From: Streptomyces sp. NBC_00620
GTDB lineage: Bacteria; Actinomycetota; Actinomycetes; Streptomycetales; Streptomycetaceae
DNA length: 64,000 nt
Assembly: GCF_026341825.1 (NCBI RefSeq)
Contig: NZ_JAPENY010000003.1
Span: 1,054,001-1,118,000 of the forward strand
Direction: 5' to 3'
Both the position numbers and the translations under genes were made by a program. Below are positions 1 to 8,008 of this stretch, one piece after another (positions within the stretch are counted from its first letter, which is position 1; each line of letters begins with the position of its first letter). Below the pieces are notes generated by a model. The model worked only from the letters and a program-made list of their open reading frames with translations. It made no database searches and had not been told where the DNA came from.

Positions 1-847
1 GGGTGAGGCCGTGGCGCTCGCCGACCTCCTTCGAGCCGATGGCTACGAGGGACGCGCCGTCCACGATGCCGGAGGAGTTGCCCGCGTGGTGGACGTGGTC
101 GATCGCCTCCACCCAGTGGTACTTCTGCAGCGCCACGGCGTCGAAGCCGCCCAGGTCGCCGATGTCGGCGAACGACGGCTTCAGCCTGGCGAGCGAGTCG
201 GCGGTGGTGCCGGGGCGCAGGTGTTCGTCGTGGTCGAGGACGACGAGCCCGCTGCGGTCCTTCACCGGGACGACGGACTTCGCGAAGCGCCCGTCCTTCC
301 ATGCGGCGGCCGCCCGCTCCTGGGACAGCGCCGCGTACTCGTCGACATCGCGGCGTGTGAAGCCCTCGATGGTGGCGATGAGGTCGGCGCCGATGCCCTG
401 CGGTACGAAGTTCGTGGCCAGGTTGGTCATCGGGTCGGCGAACCAGGCGCCGCCGTCCGAGGCCATCGGCACCCGCGACATCGACTCGACGCCGCCCGCG
501 AGCACCAGGTCCTCCCAGCCCGAACGGACCTTCATCGCGGCCAGGTTGACGGCCTCCAGGCCCGAGGCGCAGAAGCGGTTCTCCTGGACGCCGGCGACCG
601 TGTCGGGCAGTCCGGCGGCGATCGCGGCGATCCGGGCGATGTCGGAGCCCTGGTCGCCGACCGGGCCCACGACACCGAGCACGATGTCGTCGATCGCCGC
701 GGGGTCGAGGCCGGGGAGGCGGCGCTGGACCTCGTGGATGAGCCCGACGACCAGGTCGATGGGCTTGGTGCCGTGCAGGGCGCCGTTCGCCTTGCCGCGG
801 CCGCGCGGGGTGCGGATCGCGTCGTACACGTACGCTTCGGTGCTCAC
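1..847 (-). CDS. Acetyl-CoA C-acyltransferase (thiolase), 3' part outside window
   Basis: Thiolase of the acetyl-CoA acetyltransferase family, expected to cleave a 3-ketoacyl-CoA or condense acyl-CoAs in the cytoplasm. The visible 282 residues begin STEAYVYDAIRTPRG and carry the nucleophilic cysteine in ENRFCASGLEAV (Cys93), followed by the AGGVESMSRVPM segment. The C-terminal His/Cys active-site motifs lie beyond the left edge. The start is GTG at 847, with an AAAGG sequence about 8 nt upstream. It lies 21 nt downstream of an acyl-CoA dehydrogenase gene and is the last visible gene of a leftward operon with a CoA-transferase, which suggests a beta-oxidation-like route for a branched or unusual acyl-CoA. 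The substrate cannot be told from sequence. Confidence 0.9.
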   Translation of the reverse strand, partial: MSTEAYVYDAIRTPRGRGKANGALHGTKPIDLVVGLIHEVQRRLPGLDPAAIDDIVLGVVGPVGDQGSDIARIAAIAAGLPDTVAGVQENRFCASGLEAVNLAAMKVRSGWEDLVLAGGVESMSRVPMASDGGAWFADPMTNLATNFVPQGIGADLIATIEGFTRRDVDEYAALSQERAAAAWKDGRFAKSVVPVKDRSGLVVLDHDEHLRPGTTADSLARLKPSFADIGDLGGFDAVALQKYHWVEAIDHVHHAGNSSGIVDGASLVAIGSKEVGERHGLT

Positions 848-868
848 TGGTCAAGCCTTTCAGGAGGG

Positions 869-2011
869 TTAGCCGAGGAGGGAACGGCCGATGATCTCCT
901 TCATGATCTCGGTGGTCCCGCCGTAGATGGTCTGGATGCGGCCGTCGGTGAAGGCCTTGGCAACGCGGTACTCGGTCATGTAGCCGTAGCCGCCGTGCAG
1001 TTGGAGACAGCGGTCCGCGACCCGCTTCTGCAGCTCGGTGGCCCACCACTTGGCCATCGAGGCGTGCACGGCGTCGAGTTCCCCGTTCGAGTGATCGACG
1101 ATGCAGCGGTCGAGGAAGGTCCGGGTGACGGCGCACTCGGTGGCCATCTCGGCTATCTCGAAGCGGATGTGCTGGAGCTTGGACAGCGGCCGTCCGAAGG
1201 CCTCGCGCTCCTTGACGTACTCGGTGGTGATCTCCAGCAGGTGTTCGGCGGCGGCGATCCCGCCGACGGCGATGGTCATCCGCTCCTGCGCGAGGTTCGT
1301 CATCAGATGGACGAAGGCGCCGTTCAGCTCGCCGAGCAGGTTCTCCTTGGGCACGGTCACGTCGTTGAAGAACAACTCGGCCGTGTCCTGGGCCTTCTGG
1401 CCGATCTTGTCGAGGTTGCGTCCGCGCTCGAAGCCCGCCATGCCGCGCTCGACGACGAGCAGGGACAGTCCCTTCGCACCGCCCTCGGGAGTCGTCTTCG
1501 CCACCACGATCACCAGGTCGGCGAGGATCCCGTTGGAGATGAAGGTCTTGGAGCCGTTGAGCAGCCAGTGGTCGCCCCGGTCCTCCGCGTGTGTCGTGAT
1601 GCCCTGGAGGTCGGATCCGGCGCCGGGTTCGGTCATGGCGATCGCCGTGATCAGCGAGCCGTCGCAGAACCCGGGCAGCCAGCGCCGCTTCTGCTCCTCG
1701 GTGGCCAGGCCCGTCAGATACGGCCCGATGATGTCGTTGTGCAGCCCGACCGCGATCCCGGCGGCTCCCGCGCGCGTGAACTCCTCGGCCAGTACGGCGC
1801 TGTAGCGGAAGTCGGCGTTGCCGCCGCCTCCGTACTCCTCGGGCACGGCGAACCCGAGGAGCCCCTGCTTCCCGGCCGCCAGCCAGGCGTCGCGCGAGAC
1901 GATGCCGTCCTTCTCCCACTGTTCGTAGGACGGCAGCACCTCCTTGGCGAGGAAGGTGCGCACCGTCTCACGGAACGCGTCGTGCTCGGGCTCGAAGATC
2001 TGCCGCTTCAT
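869..2011 (-). CDS. Acyl-CoA dehydrogenase
   Basis: FAD-dependent acyl-CoA dehydrogenase of 380 aa, the usual length, catalysing alpha,beta-desaturation of an acyl-CoA with electrons passed to ETF. The flavin/substrate signature AMTEPGAGSDLQ lies near residue 130. The C-terminal LHGGYGYMTEYRVAKAF and IYGGTTEIMKEII segments are typical of the family and hold the region of the catalytic glutamate. The ATG at 2011 overlaps the CoA-transferase stop by 4 nt, so the two are translationally coupled. The reading frame stays open upstream through the CoA-transferase gene, but that extension is an out-of-frame shadow and is not part of this protein. Confidence 0.95.
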   Translation of the reverse strand: MKRQIFEPEHDAFRETVRTFLAKEVLPSYEQWEKDGIVSRDAWLAAGKQGLLGFAVPEEYGGGGNADFRYSAVLAEEFTRAGAAGIAVGLHNDIIGPYLTGLATEEQKRRWLPGFCDGSLITAIAMTEPGAGSDLQGITTHAEDRGDHWLLNGSKTFISNGILADLVIVVAKTTPEGGAKGLSLLVVERGMAGFERGRNLDKIGQKAQDTAELFFNDVTVPKENLLGELNGAFVHLMTNLAQERMTIAVGGIAAAEHLLEITTEYVKEREAFGRPLSKLQHIRFEIAEMATECAVTRTFLDRCIVDHSNGELDAVHASMAKWWATELQKRVADRCLQLHGGYGYMTEYRVAKAFTDGRIQTIYGGTTEIMKEIIGRSLLG

Positions 2012-3147
2012 TCGGGACTGCCCTTCAGGAGGTCCGGTACGTCCCAGTCGTGGGCCACGTCCGCGACGTCGGCGCCCGGCTGGGCGGGGCCGCTGCGGAC
2101 GGAGGTGTGGGTGACGGAGAAGCGGGGTGCGGGGGCGGGCTGGGTGATGCCGCCGTGGTCGGTGAAGGTGCCGCGGGCGGCGAGGTGCGGGTGGGCAGGG
2201 GCCTCGCGCAGCGAGAGGACCGGCGCCACGCACGCGTCGGAGCCCTCGAAGACGGCCGTCCACTCGTCCCTCGTACGGGTCTTGAAGCGGGCCGCGACCG
2301 TCCGGCGCAGCTCGGCCCAGCGGGTCCAGTCCTTGCGGGCGTCCGCGAATTCCGCGAGGCCGAGAAGGTCCACGAACCTGTCGTAGAACTGCGGCTCCAG
2401 GGCGCCCACCGCCATGTACTTCCCGTCGGCGGTCTCGTACGTCCCGTAGTACGGACAGCCGCCGTCGAGGAGGTTGGCGGCACGCCGGTCCTGCCAGCCG
2501 CCTGCGGCGAGCATGCCGTGGATCATCGTGGCGAGGTGGGCTGTGCCGTCGACGATGGCTGCGTCGACGACCTGGCCGGTGCCGGTGGCGCGCGCGTGGT
2601 GGAGGGCGGCGAGGACGCCGACGACCAGGTAGAGCGAGCCGCCCGCGTAGTCGCCGAGCAGGTTGGCAGGGGCGGGCGGGGGCTCCCCCGGGGTGCCGAT
2701 CATGCCGAGGGTGCCGGTGAGCGCGATGTACGCGATGTCGTGCCCGGCGCGCTGAGCGAGGGGGCCGTCCTGGCCCCAGCCGGTCATCCGGCCGTAGACC
2801 AGCCGGGGGTTGCGGGCGTGGCAGGTCTCGGGGCCCACGCCGAGGCGCTCGGCGACGCCCGGGCGGTAGCCCTCGATCAGGATGTCGGCGCGGTCGACCA
2901 GGTCGAGGACGCGCGCGGCACCGTCGGGCGACTTCAGGTCGATCAGCACCGAGCGCTTGTTGCGGTTGGTGACGTCGTACTCGGGATTGACGGCGAGTCC
3001 GGCGCCGCCGGGCCGGTCCACCCGCACGACGTCGGCGCCGAGGTCGGCAAGGAGCATCGCGGCGAACGGGCCGGGCCCGATCCCCGCCAGCTCGACCACG
3101 CGCACCCCGGCGAGCGGACCGTGCGCTGCCGTACCTGTCACTGCCAT
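2008..3147 (-). CDS. CaiB/BaiF family CoA-transferase
   Basis: Class III CoA-transferase or alpha-methylacyl-CoA racemase-like protein of 379 aa, moving CoA between acyl groups or epimerising a 2-methylacyl-CoA. Family hallmarks are the N-terminal LAGVRVVELAGIGPGPFAAMLLADLGADVVRVDRPGG, the NRNKRSVLIDLKSPDG stretch and the YRPGVAERLG region. ATG at 3147 follows GGGGG. A TTG directly before it (3150) is a possible alternative. First gene of the operon with acyl-CoA dehydrogenase and thiolase, with an operator-like palindrome 24 bp upstream. The combination fits activation or racemisation of a branched acyl-CoA before oxidation. The exact substrate is inference. Confidence 0.9.
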   Translation of the reverse strand: MAVTGTAAHGPLAGVRVVELAGIGPGPFAAMLLADLGADVVRVDRPGGAGLAVNPEYDVTNRNKRSVLIDLKSPDGAARVLDLVDRADILIEGYRPGVAERLGVGPETCHARNPRLVYGRMTGWGQDGPLAQRAGHDIAYIALTGTLGMIGTPGEPPPAPANLLGDYAGGSLYLVVGVLAALHHARATGTGQVVDAAIVDGTAHLATMIHGMLAAGGWQDRRAANLLDGGCPYYGTYETADGKYMAVGALEPQFYDRFVDLLGLAEFADARKDWTRWAELRRTVAARFKTRTRDEWTAVFEGSDACVAPVLSLREAPAHPHLAARGTFTDHGGITQPAPAPRFSVTHTSVRSGPAQPGADVADVAHDWDVPDLLKGSPE

Positions 3148-3170
3148 CAAGCCCCCAGCGCTGTGACACT

Positions 3171-3187
3171 ACTGATGTGACATCAGT
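3171..3187. promoter_or_regulatory. Palindromic operator candidate upstream of the acyl-CoA operon
   Basis: Perfect inverted repeat ACTGATGT-G-ACATCAGT, located 24 bp before the CoA-transferase start in an otherwise short noncoding stretch (3148-3333). Size and symmetry suit a dimeric TetR/GntR/MarR-type regulator. No regulator gene is adjacent, so the cognate protein would act in trans or lie left of the window. Confidence 0.55.
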
Positions 3188-3333
3188 GATGTTAAGAACG
3201 TGTTCCACATCGGGCAAGCCCCTGACGAGCAAGCGCTTAGTTAAATTCCAGTGCGATCGAGACGGCGGCAAGCGCGCGAACGCGCCCGCAAACACCCGAC
3301 AGGCAACCGAGCACGGCGCCTCGGCGCCCGGTA

Positions 3334-3714
3334 CTAGCGGGCGTCCAGCTCCGCGACCAGCTTCTTCGGAGCGATCACGCGATAGCTCTCCTCGACCCAG
3401 TCGCACAGCAGCTCCGCGGCCGGAGCCCCTTGCTCCTCCAGGGGTATGCGCACCCAGCCGGACTTTCCGAGGCCATAGCCGGCGGGCTCGGCGCCGGGCG
3501 AGGTCAGGGCGTGGGCGTGCGCCTCCTCGTCCTTGAGCTTCAGCGTGACGCCCAGCGGATAGCTGCCGTCGTCCATGCCGAGGAAGACGAACACCTTCTT
3601 GTTCACCTTGGCGACTGATTCGCTCCAGGGAAACTCCTCGGTGGCGCCGGGCAGCCCGAGGGCGAACTCGCGCACCTTCTCCCACTTCTTCAGCGCGCTC
3701 TTCGGCACCGCCAC
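3334..3714 (-). CDS. MmcQ/YjbR family protein
   Basis: Small cytoplasmic protein of 126 aa of the MmcQ/YjbR (DUF419) family, with a CyaY-like fold often described as DNA-binding; its biochemical role is unsettled. Recognisable parts are FALGLPGATEEFPW near the N-terminus, KVFVFLGMDDG, and the C-terminal VEESYRVIAPKKLVAEL. The start is GTG at 3714 because GGAGG sits 5 nt upstream and the length then matches the family. The open frame to 3846 would add a non-conserved arginine-rich leader. Divergent from the saccharopine-dehydrogenase-like gene, with 130 bp between the starts. Confidence 0.85.
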   Translation of the reverse strand: MAVPKSALKKWEKVREFALGLPGATEEFPWSESVAKVNKKVFVFLGMDDGSYPLGVTLKLKDEEAHAHALTSPGAEPAGYGLGKSGWVRIPLEEQGAPAAELLCDWVEESYRVIAPKKLVAELDAR

Positions 3715-3844
3715 GGCTACCTCCGGCCTGTTCGTCCTGCCTCTTCTTCGGACCTCGTCGTTCGGCTGCTCGTACCTCACGCTAGCCTCAGCCACCGACA
3801 ACGGCGCTTCGCGCACGGCTGGCCGGATCACGAGCAGGAGTGTC

Positions 3845-5053
3845 ATGAGCAGGCTGAACGGGACGGATCACGCGGATCGCGCGTACGACATCGTGCTCTT
3901 CGGAGCCACGGGGTTCGTCGGGGCGCTCACCGCGGAGTACCTCGCCGCGCACGCGCCCGAGGGGCTGCGATGGGCGATCGCCGGGCGCAGCCTGGAGAAG
4001 CTGGAGCGGTTGCGGGAGCAGCTGGCCGGTGTCCCCGGCACCGCGACTGCGCCCAGTGTCCCCGGTGTCCTTCACGCGGACGTGTCCGATCCGGCGTCGC
4101 TGCGCGAACTCGCCCACCACGCGCGCGTGGTGGCCACGACGGTCGGGCCGTACATCACGTACGGCGAGGAACTGGTGGCCGCCTGCGCGGACGCCGGTAC
4201 CGACTACGTCGACCTCACCGGTGAGCCTGAGTTCGTCGACCTGATGTACGTCCGGCACGACGCACGCGCGCGGGAGACCGGGGCACGGCTCGTGCACGCC
4301 TGCGGTTTCGACTCGGTCCCGCACGACCTGGGCGCCTACTTCACCGTGCGGCAGCTTCCCGAGGGCGTTCCGCTGCGGGTCGACGGGTACGTGCGCACCC
4401 ACGCCATGTTCTCCGGCGGCACGTTCGCCTCGGCGCTCACCCAGTTCTCGCGCGGGCGGCACATTCTGGCCGCGGCGCGGGACCGCAGGCGGCACGAGCC
4501 GCGGCTGGTGGGCCGCCGGGCTTCCACGCCGGCGAGCGCACCGCGGTTCGCCAAGGAGGTCGGGGCGTGGGCGCTGCCGCTGCCCACGATCGACCCCCAG
4601 GTGGTGCAGCGGTCCGCACGGGCCCTGGAGCGGTACGGGCCCGACTTCCGTTACCGCCACTACGCGGCCGTCGAACGGCTGCCCATCGCGGTGGGCGGCG
4701 TCGCCGCGGCGGGTGCGGTCTTCGCGGCCGCCCAACTGCCGCCCGCACGCCGCTGGTTGTCCGACCGGTTCAAGCCCGGGGACGGACCGAGCGCCGCGCT
4801 GCGTGCGAAGAGCTCGTTCTCGGTGCGGTTCGTCGGTGAGGGCGGCGGGCGCCGCGTCTTCACGGAGGTCGCGGGTGGCGACCCCGGCTACGACGAGACC
4901 GCCAAGATGCTCGCGGAGGCCGCGCTGTCCCTGGCCTTCGACGAACTGCCGGAGACGGCCGGGCAGGTCACGACGGCGGTGGCGATGGGGGACGCGCTGA
5001 CGGAGCGGCTGCGCGGGGCGGGGATCACGTTCCGGGTGGCGGCCACCCTCTGA
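3845..5053 (+). CDS. Saccharopine dehydrogenase-like / trans-acting enoyl reductase family protein
   Basis: 402-aa NAD(P)-binding protein. It opens with a Rossmann motif (DIVLFGATGFVGALTAEYLA) and continues with AGRSLEKLERL, TTVGPYITYGEELVAAC and HACGFDSVPHDLGA, all typical of the saccharopine-dehydrogenase-like family that includes the mycobacterial trans-acting enoyl reductase of phthiocerol lipid synthesis. The Streptomyces substrate is unknown. ATG at 3845 has GGAG 6-9 nt upstream. A hydrophobic stretch near residue 280 (IAVGGVAAAGAVFAAAQL) may be membrane-proximal. The frame is open further upstream, but that part overlaps the divergent YjbR gene and is not coding in this direction. Confidence 0.88.
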   Translation: MSRLNGTDHADRAYDIVLFGATGFVGALTAEYLAAHAPEGLRWAIAGRSLEKLERLREQLAGVPGTATAPSVPGVLHADVSDPASLRELAHHARVVATTVGPYITYGEELVAACADAGTDYVDLTGEPEFVDLMYVRHDARARETGARLVHACGFDSVPHDLGAYFTVRQLPEGVPLRVDGYVRTHAMFSGGTFASALTQFSRGRHILAAARDRRRHEPRLVGRRASTPASAPRFAKEVGAWALPLPTIDPQVVQRSARALERYGPDFRYRHYAAVERLPIAVGGVAAAGAVFAAAQLPPARRWLSDRFKPGDGPSAALRAKSSFSVRFVGEGGGRRVFTEVAGGDPGYDETAKMLAEAALSLAFDELPETAGQVTTAVAMGDALTERLRGAGITFRVAATL

Positions 5054-5089
5054 ACGGGCTCTGTTGGGCCCACTTGAACGGCTTGGGCT

Positions 5090-5236
5090 CTACTGGGCCC
5101 ACCCGGTGACCGTGTAGATCATCCCGCCTATCCAGGCGACTCCGGCGATCACCGCGAGGAACAGCGCGCCCATCACGGCGCGCTCGACGGGCTGGGTGGG
5201 GTGGGCTTCGGGCTTCGGGGCGCGGTGCGTCGTCAT
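5090..5236 (-). CDS. Small single-pass membrane protein (48 aa)
   Basis: A 48-aa ORF reading MTTHRAPKPEAHPTQPVERA, then VMGALFLAVIAGVAWIGGMI and ending YTVTGWAQ. It has a short polar, proline-rich N-terminus, one transmembrane helix (about residues 21-41) and a tiny tail. Codon use is strongly GC-rich at third positions, which supports coding. I see no clear ribosome-binding site. It lies 36 bp after the convergent reductase gene and 62 bp upstream of the endonuclease V stop codon, on the same strand as endonuclease V. Function unknown; similar tiny membrane proteins are common in streptomycetes. Confidence 0.6.
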   Translation of the reverse strand: MTTHRAPKPEAHPTQPVERAVMGALFLAVIAGVAWIGGMIYTVTGWAQ

Positions 5237-5298
5237 GGGACACAGCCTGCCGATCATGACCGTGCCCCGACATCCGTACAGATACTCAGATCACGTAC

Positions 5299-6018
5299 TC
5301 AGTCAACGGGGCGGCCTCCAGGAGTTGCCTCCTGGAGGGCCCGTCCGCAGAGGGAGTCCGCTCGTCGGGTGGACTCCGGGAGGCGGTACTTCGGGGTGAG
5401 CGCGAGCGTGTGCGCACACGCGTTGTCGAGGCTCACCCGGTGGCCGACCGACACGAAAACCGGCTTCACACCGTCCTGGGTGCGCAGGGCGCGTCCCACC
5501 TCGTCCTGGCCCGCGTCCTCGCCTGCGACGAGCGGGGACGCGCTGCCGCGCCGGGCGCCCGGCTCCTCGTACGAGAAGGTGAAGGGGTTCTTGGCGACCC
5601 CGATGGTGGGCAGCCCGGTGAGCACGCCGAGGTGGCTGGCGAGGCCGAAGCGCCGCGGGTGGGCCAGGCCGTAGCCGTCGCAGACGACGAGACCCGGTGC
5701 GCAGGGCAGGGCGTCGAGTGCGGCCAGGACGGTCGGGAGTTCACGGAAGGCGAGGAGTCCGGGAACGTATGGGAAGGAGACCTGGCCGACGGCGGTCGCC
5801 TCCGCGACGACATCGAGCGTCGCCGCGTCGAGCACGACGGCCGCGGCCACGACGACGTCCCGTTCGTCGTCGTACGCCACGTCGACACCGGTCACATGGC
5901 CGGTGCCGGGCGGCGGTCCCGGTTCACCGAGGACCACCCGCCCCCGCAACTCGTCCTGCACTGCGCGCGCTTGCTCTTCGGTGGCGGGCCAGCCCGCGGG
6001 GATCCTTACGGTCGTCAT
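5299..6018 (-). CDS. nfi: Endonuclease V (deoxyinosine 3'-endonuclease)
   Basis: DNA-repair nuclease that nicks one nucleotide 3' of deoxyinosine arising by adenine deamination. The 239-aa protein has the metal-binding Asp in GVDVAY (Asp46), the PYVPGLLAFRELP wedge/active-site segment (Tyr84, Glu93) and the second acid in CDGYGLAHPRRFG (Asp114), followed by GVAKNPF. The ATG at 6018 is preferred; an in-frame GTG at 6027 would add three residues. No strong Shine-Dalgarno is visible for either. The C-terminus is slightly long and ends in a Pro/Arg-rich tail. Monocistronic, as far as the spacing shows. Confidence 0.92.
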   Translation of the reverse strand: MTTVRIPAGWPATEEQARAVQDELRGRVVLGEPGPPPGTGHVTGVDVAYDDERDVVVAAAVVLDAATLDVVAEATAVGQVSFPYVPGLLAFRELPTVLAALDALPCAPGLVVCDGYGLAHPRRFGLASHLGVLTGLPTIGVAKNPFTFSYEEPGARRGSASPLVAGEDAGQDEVGRALRTQDGVKPVFVSVGHRVSLDNACAHTLALTPKYRLPESTRRADSLCGRALQEATPGGRPVD

Positions 6019-6090
6019 GGTGGGCACGAGCGTACGACCACGAAGCGGGCCGGTCGCGGCCTGTCCATGTCCGAGCGGCCGTGGATCAGG

Positions 6091-7200
6091 TCAGCGCTCC
6101 AGGCGTGCCACCCGGCCCTGTTCGCCGGATGCCCAGCAGCCGAGGTCGGGGGCGCAGTCCACGGTGTCGTACGAGCCGGTGTCCAGCGTGCGCCAGGTGC
6201 GGCCGCCGTCGGTCGTCAGGTCGGTGCCGGTGGGGCCGACGGCGAGCGCGGACGTGCGGCTGTGCGGGAGCCAGGTGACGCCGGAGCGGTAGGCGGGCGG
6301 CGGCTGTGCCGCGGGCGTCCAGGTGCGGCCGCCGTCGGGGGTGAGCGCCGCCGCCTGCGGGGAGGCCTGGTCGGCGCGGTAGTCGCCGCCGACCGCGAGG
6401 CCGTGGGTGCGGTCGCGGAAGGCGAGGGCGAAGACGCCGCGCGCCGGGTCGCCGGCCGGAATGGTCGTGTCGGCGGCCGTCCAGGTCAGGCCCCGGTCGG
6501 CGGAGTGCAGCACGCGCGCGCGTGCACCCCCGCCGGTGGCAAGCCACACGTCACGAGGCCCCGAGCTCACCAGGCACTGCCCGCCGGCCGCGAAGCCCGC
6601 CTCGCCTGCCTGGGCCGCGGGCATGCCGTCGTCGGGCAGAACCTTCCAGGAGCGGCCGCCGTCGCTCGTGGAAAGGATGCGGAACTTGCCGTCCACCGGG
6701 TCGCTCATCGCCAGACCGTGGCGGCTGTCGAAGAAGGTGACGCAGTCGTAGAAGGCTCTGGCGTCGGTGTTGCGGAACGACTCGGTCCAGGTCGCGCCGC
6801 CGTCATCGGTCCTGAACACCCGGGAGGCCTCGCCCTCACCGATGGCCAGGACCACGGCGCGCCGCGCGTCGAAGGCCTCGATGTCGCGGAACTGCAGGTC
6901 CTGGGCGCCGGGCGGCGAGACGTTCCGCCAGTTCGCGCCGCCGTCGACGGTACGCAGCACGGTGCCGCCGGAACCGGCCACCCAGGCGGTGTTCCGGCTG
7001 ACGGCCGACAGCCCGCGGAAGCGTACGTCCGCGCCGCTGTCCTTCAGCTCCCAGTGGGGCATCTTCGCCGCCGCCTCCGCCACCGTTTGCGCCTGCGCGG
7101 GCGCCGCCGTCAGCACGGCGGCGAGTGCGGTCGCGCACAGTCCCACGGTGGCCATCCGACTCGTACGTCTCGTGCGTCGCGTCTTTCCCAAGCCCCTCAT
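6091..7200 (-). CDS. Secreted BNR/Ycf48-like beta-propeller protein
   Basis: 369-aa exported protein. The N-terminus (MRGLGKTRRTRRTSRM, then a hydrophobic stretch ending AAPAQAQT) is a classic signal peptide with likely cleavage after AQA. The mature part holds repeated propeller blades with Asp-box-like signatures: VDGGANW, TDDGGATW, SDGGRSW, SADRGLTW, PDGGRTW, TDGGRTW. This architecture resembles photosystem-II-assembly-factor-like/BNR repeat proteins annotated as oxidoreductases. No catalytic role can be assigned. The upstream ATG at 7245 was not chosen, because its GGAGG abuts the start codon and leaves no spacing. Confidence 0.85.
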   Translation of the reverse strand: MRGLGKTRRTRRTSRMATVGLCATALAAVLTAAPAQAQTVAEAAAKMPHWELKDSGADVRFRGLSAVSRNTAWVAGSGGTVLRTVDGGANWRNVSPPGAQDLQFRDIEAFDARRAVVLAIGEGEASRVFRTDDGGATWTESFRNTDARAFYDCVTFFDSRHGLAMSDPVDGKFRILSTSDGGRSWKVLPDDGMPAAQAGEAGFAAGGQCLVSSGPRDVWLATGGGARARVLHSADRGLTWTAADTTIPAGDPARGVFALAFRDRTHGLAVGGDYRADQASPQAAALTPDGGRTWTPAAQPPPAYRSGVTWLPHSRTSALAVGPTGTDLTTDGGRTWRTLDTGSYDTVDCAPDLGCWASGEQGRVARLER

Positions 7201-7450
7201 GGCGGGCGAAGCTAGCCCACTCCCCCGGTGACGTCCAGATGGCATCCTCCGGGAACCCGGAGACCTCTACTGGGTGTCCTCTTGGATGTCCGGACACCAC
7301 AGGACGGGAACTGGATCACCACAGCAAATGAAAGCGGTGACACAGGTCACTCAGGTTTCATGTGCACGGATCGACTCGTTCTTTCGTCTCTTCAATTGAC
7401 CGGCCTCATCCGCCCGGAGTTCGTTCAGCTGTCACAAAGGGAGCAAGGCG

Positions 7451-7867
7451 TTGTCCATCGTCATCGAGCAGCCCGTAGAGGCACGTCTCGTCGCCGCCGC
7501 GCCGAGGATGCCGAGCATTCCCGCAACCCTCCACTACGACCGAAGCGATCCCTTCGCCGTCCGTATGACCTTCCCCGCCCCGGCCACTCTGGAAGGCGTG
7601 GAGGTCTGCTGGACGTTCGCGCGCGAGCTTCTCGTGTCCGGACTGGAGGGCGCGGTGGGCTTCGGGGACGTACGCGTACGCCCGTACGGCTACGACCGCA
7701 CCGTTCTTGAGTTCCACGCCCCCGAGGGCACCGCGGTGGTGCATGTGCGCTCGGGTGACGTACGGAGTTTCCTGAGCCGCAGCACTGACCTCGTGCCCGT
7801 GGGGCTCGAGCACCTCCAGGTGGACCTGGACCACGACCTCGCGGAGCTCATGCGCGGCCCCTGCTGA
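7451..7867 (+). CDS. ssgD: SsgA-like sporulation/cell-division regulator (SsgD)
   Basis: 138-aa SALP (SsgA-like protein), a family unique to morphologically complex actinomycetes that controls septum and cell-wall events. Family features are LHYDRSDPFAVRMTF, VCWTFARELLVSGL, GDVRVRPYG and the C-terminal VPVGLEHLQVDLDHDLAELM. The start is TTG at 7451 with GGGAG upstream. Assignment to SsgD rests on the conserved N-terminal region and on neighbourhood: S. coelicolor ssgD (SCO6722) lies a short distance from the pca operon and small laccase gene, as here. SsgD is thought to act in lateral wall integrity. Symbol confidence is moderate; family confidence is high. Confidence 0.9.
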   Translation: MSIVIEQPVEARLVAAAPRMPSIPATLHYDRSDPFAVRMTFPAPATLEGVEVCWTFARELLVSGLEGAVGFGDVRVRPYGYDRTVLEFHAPEGTAVVHVRSGDVRSFLSRSTDLVPVGLEHLQVDLDHDLAELMRGPC

Positions 7868-7884
7868 GCGGCTCCCGACCTTCC

Positions 7885-7992
7885 TCAGCAACTGCCACTC
7901 ATCAGCGCGTCGAGCTCGGTGCGGTCGAGCCCTGCCGCCGGCGAGTCGTAGGTTCCCGTGCCCCGCAGCTCCCGCGCGGCACGAGACACCAC
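7885..7992 (-). CDS. Possible 35-aa peptide downstream of GPP34
   Basis: A short leftward ORF starting at either of two consecutive GTG codons and ending LDRTELDALMSGSC. Third positions are about 85% G/C, as in real Streptomyces genes, and the ORF starts 16 nt after the GPP34 stop codon, whose TGAGGA could serve as a distant ribosome-binding site (about 13 nt). I do not recognise a family. The acidic LDALM segment and terminal Cys resemble small leader-like peptides, but no modification enzyme is nearby. It could also be the relic of a longer C-terminus of the GPP34 protein after a frameshift. Confidence 0.3.
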   Translation of the reverse strand: MVSRAARELRGTGTYDSPAAGLDRTELDALMSGSC

Positions 7993-8008
7993 GACGCGCC
8001 CGGCGTCC

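Noticed and set aside
11..2386. 791-aa plus-strand open frame over the acyl-CoA operon
   Set aside because: Exact antisense shadow of the CoA-transferase, dehydrogenase and thiolase genes; the product has no family resemblance and a Val/Gly/Asp-biased composition typical of high-GC shadows.
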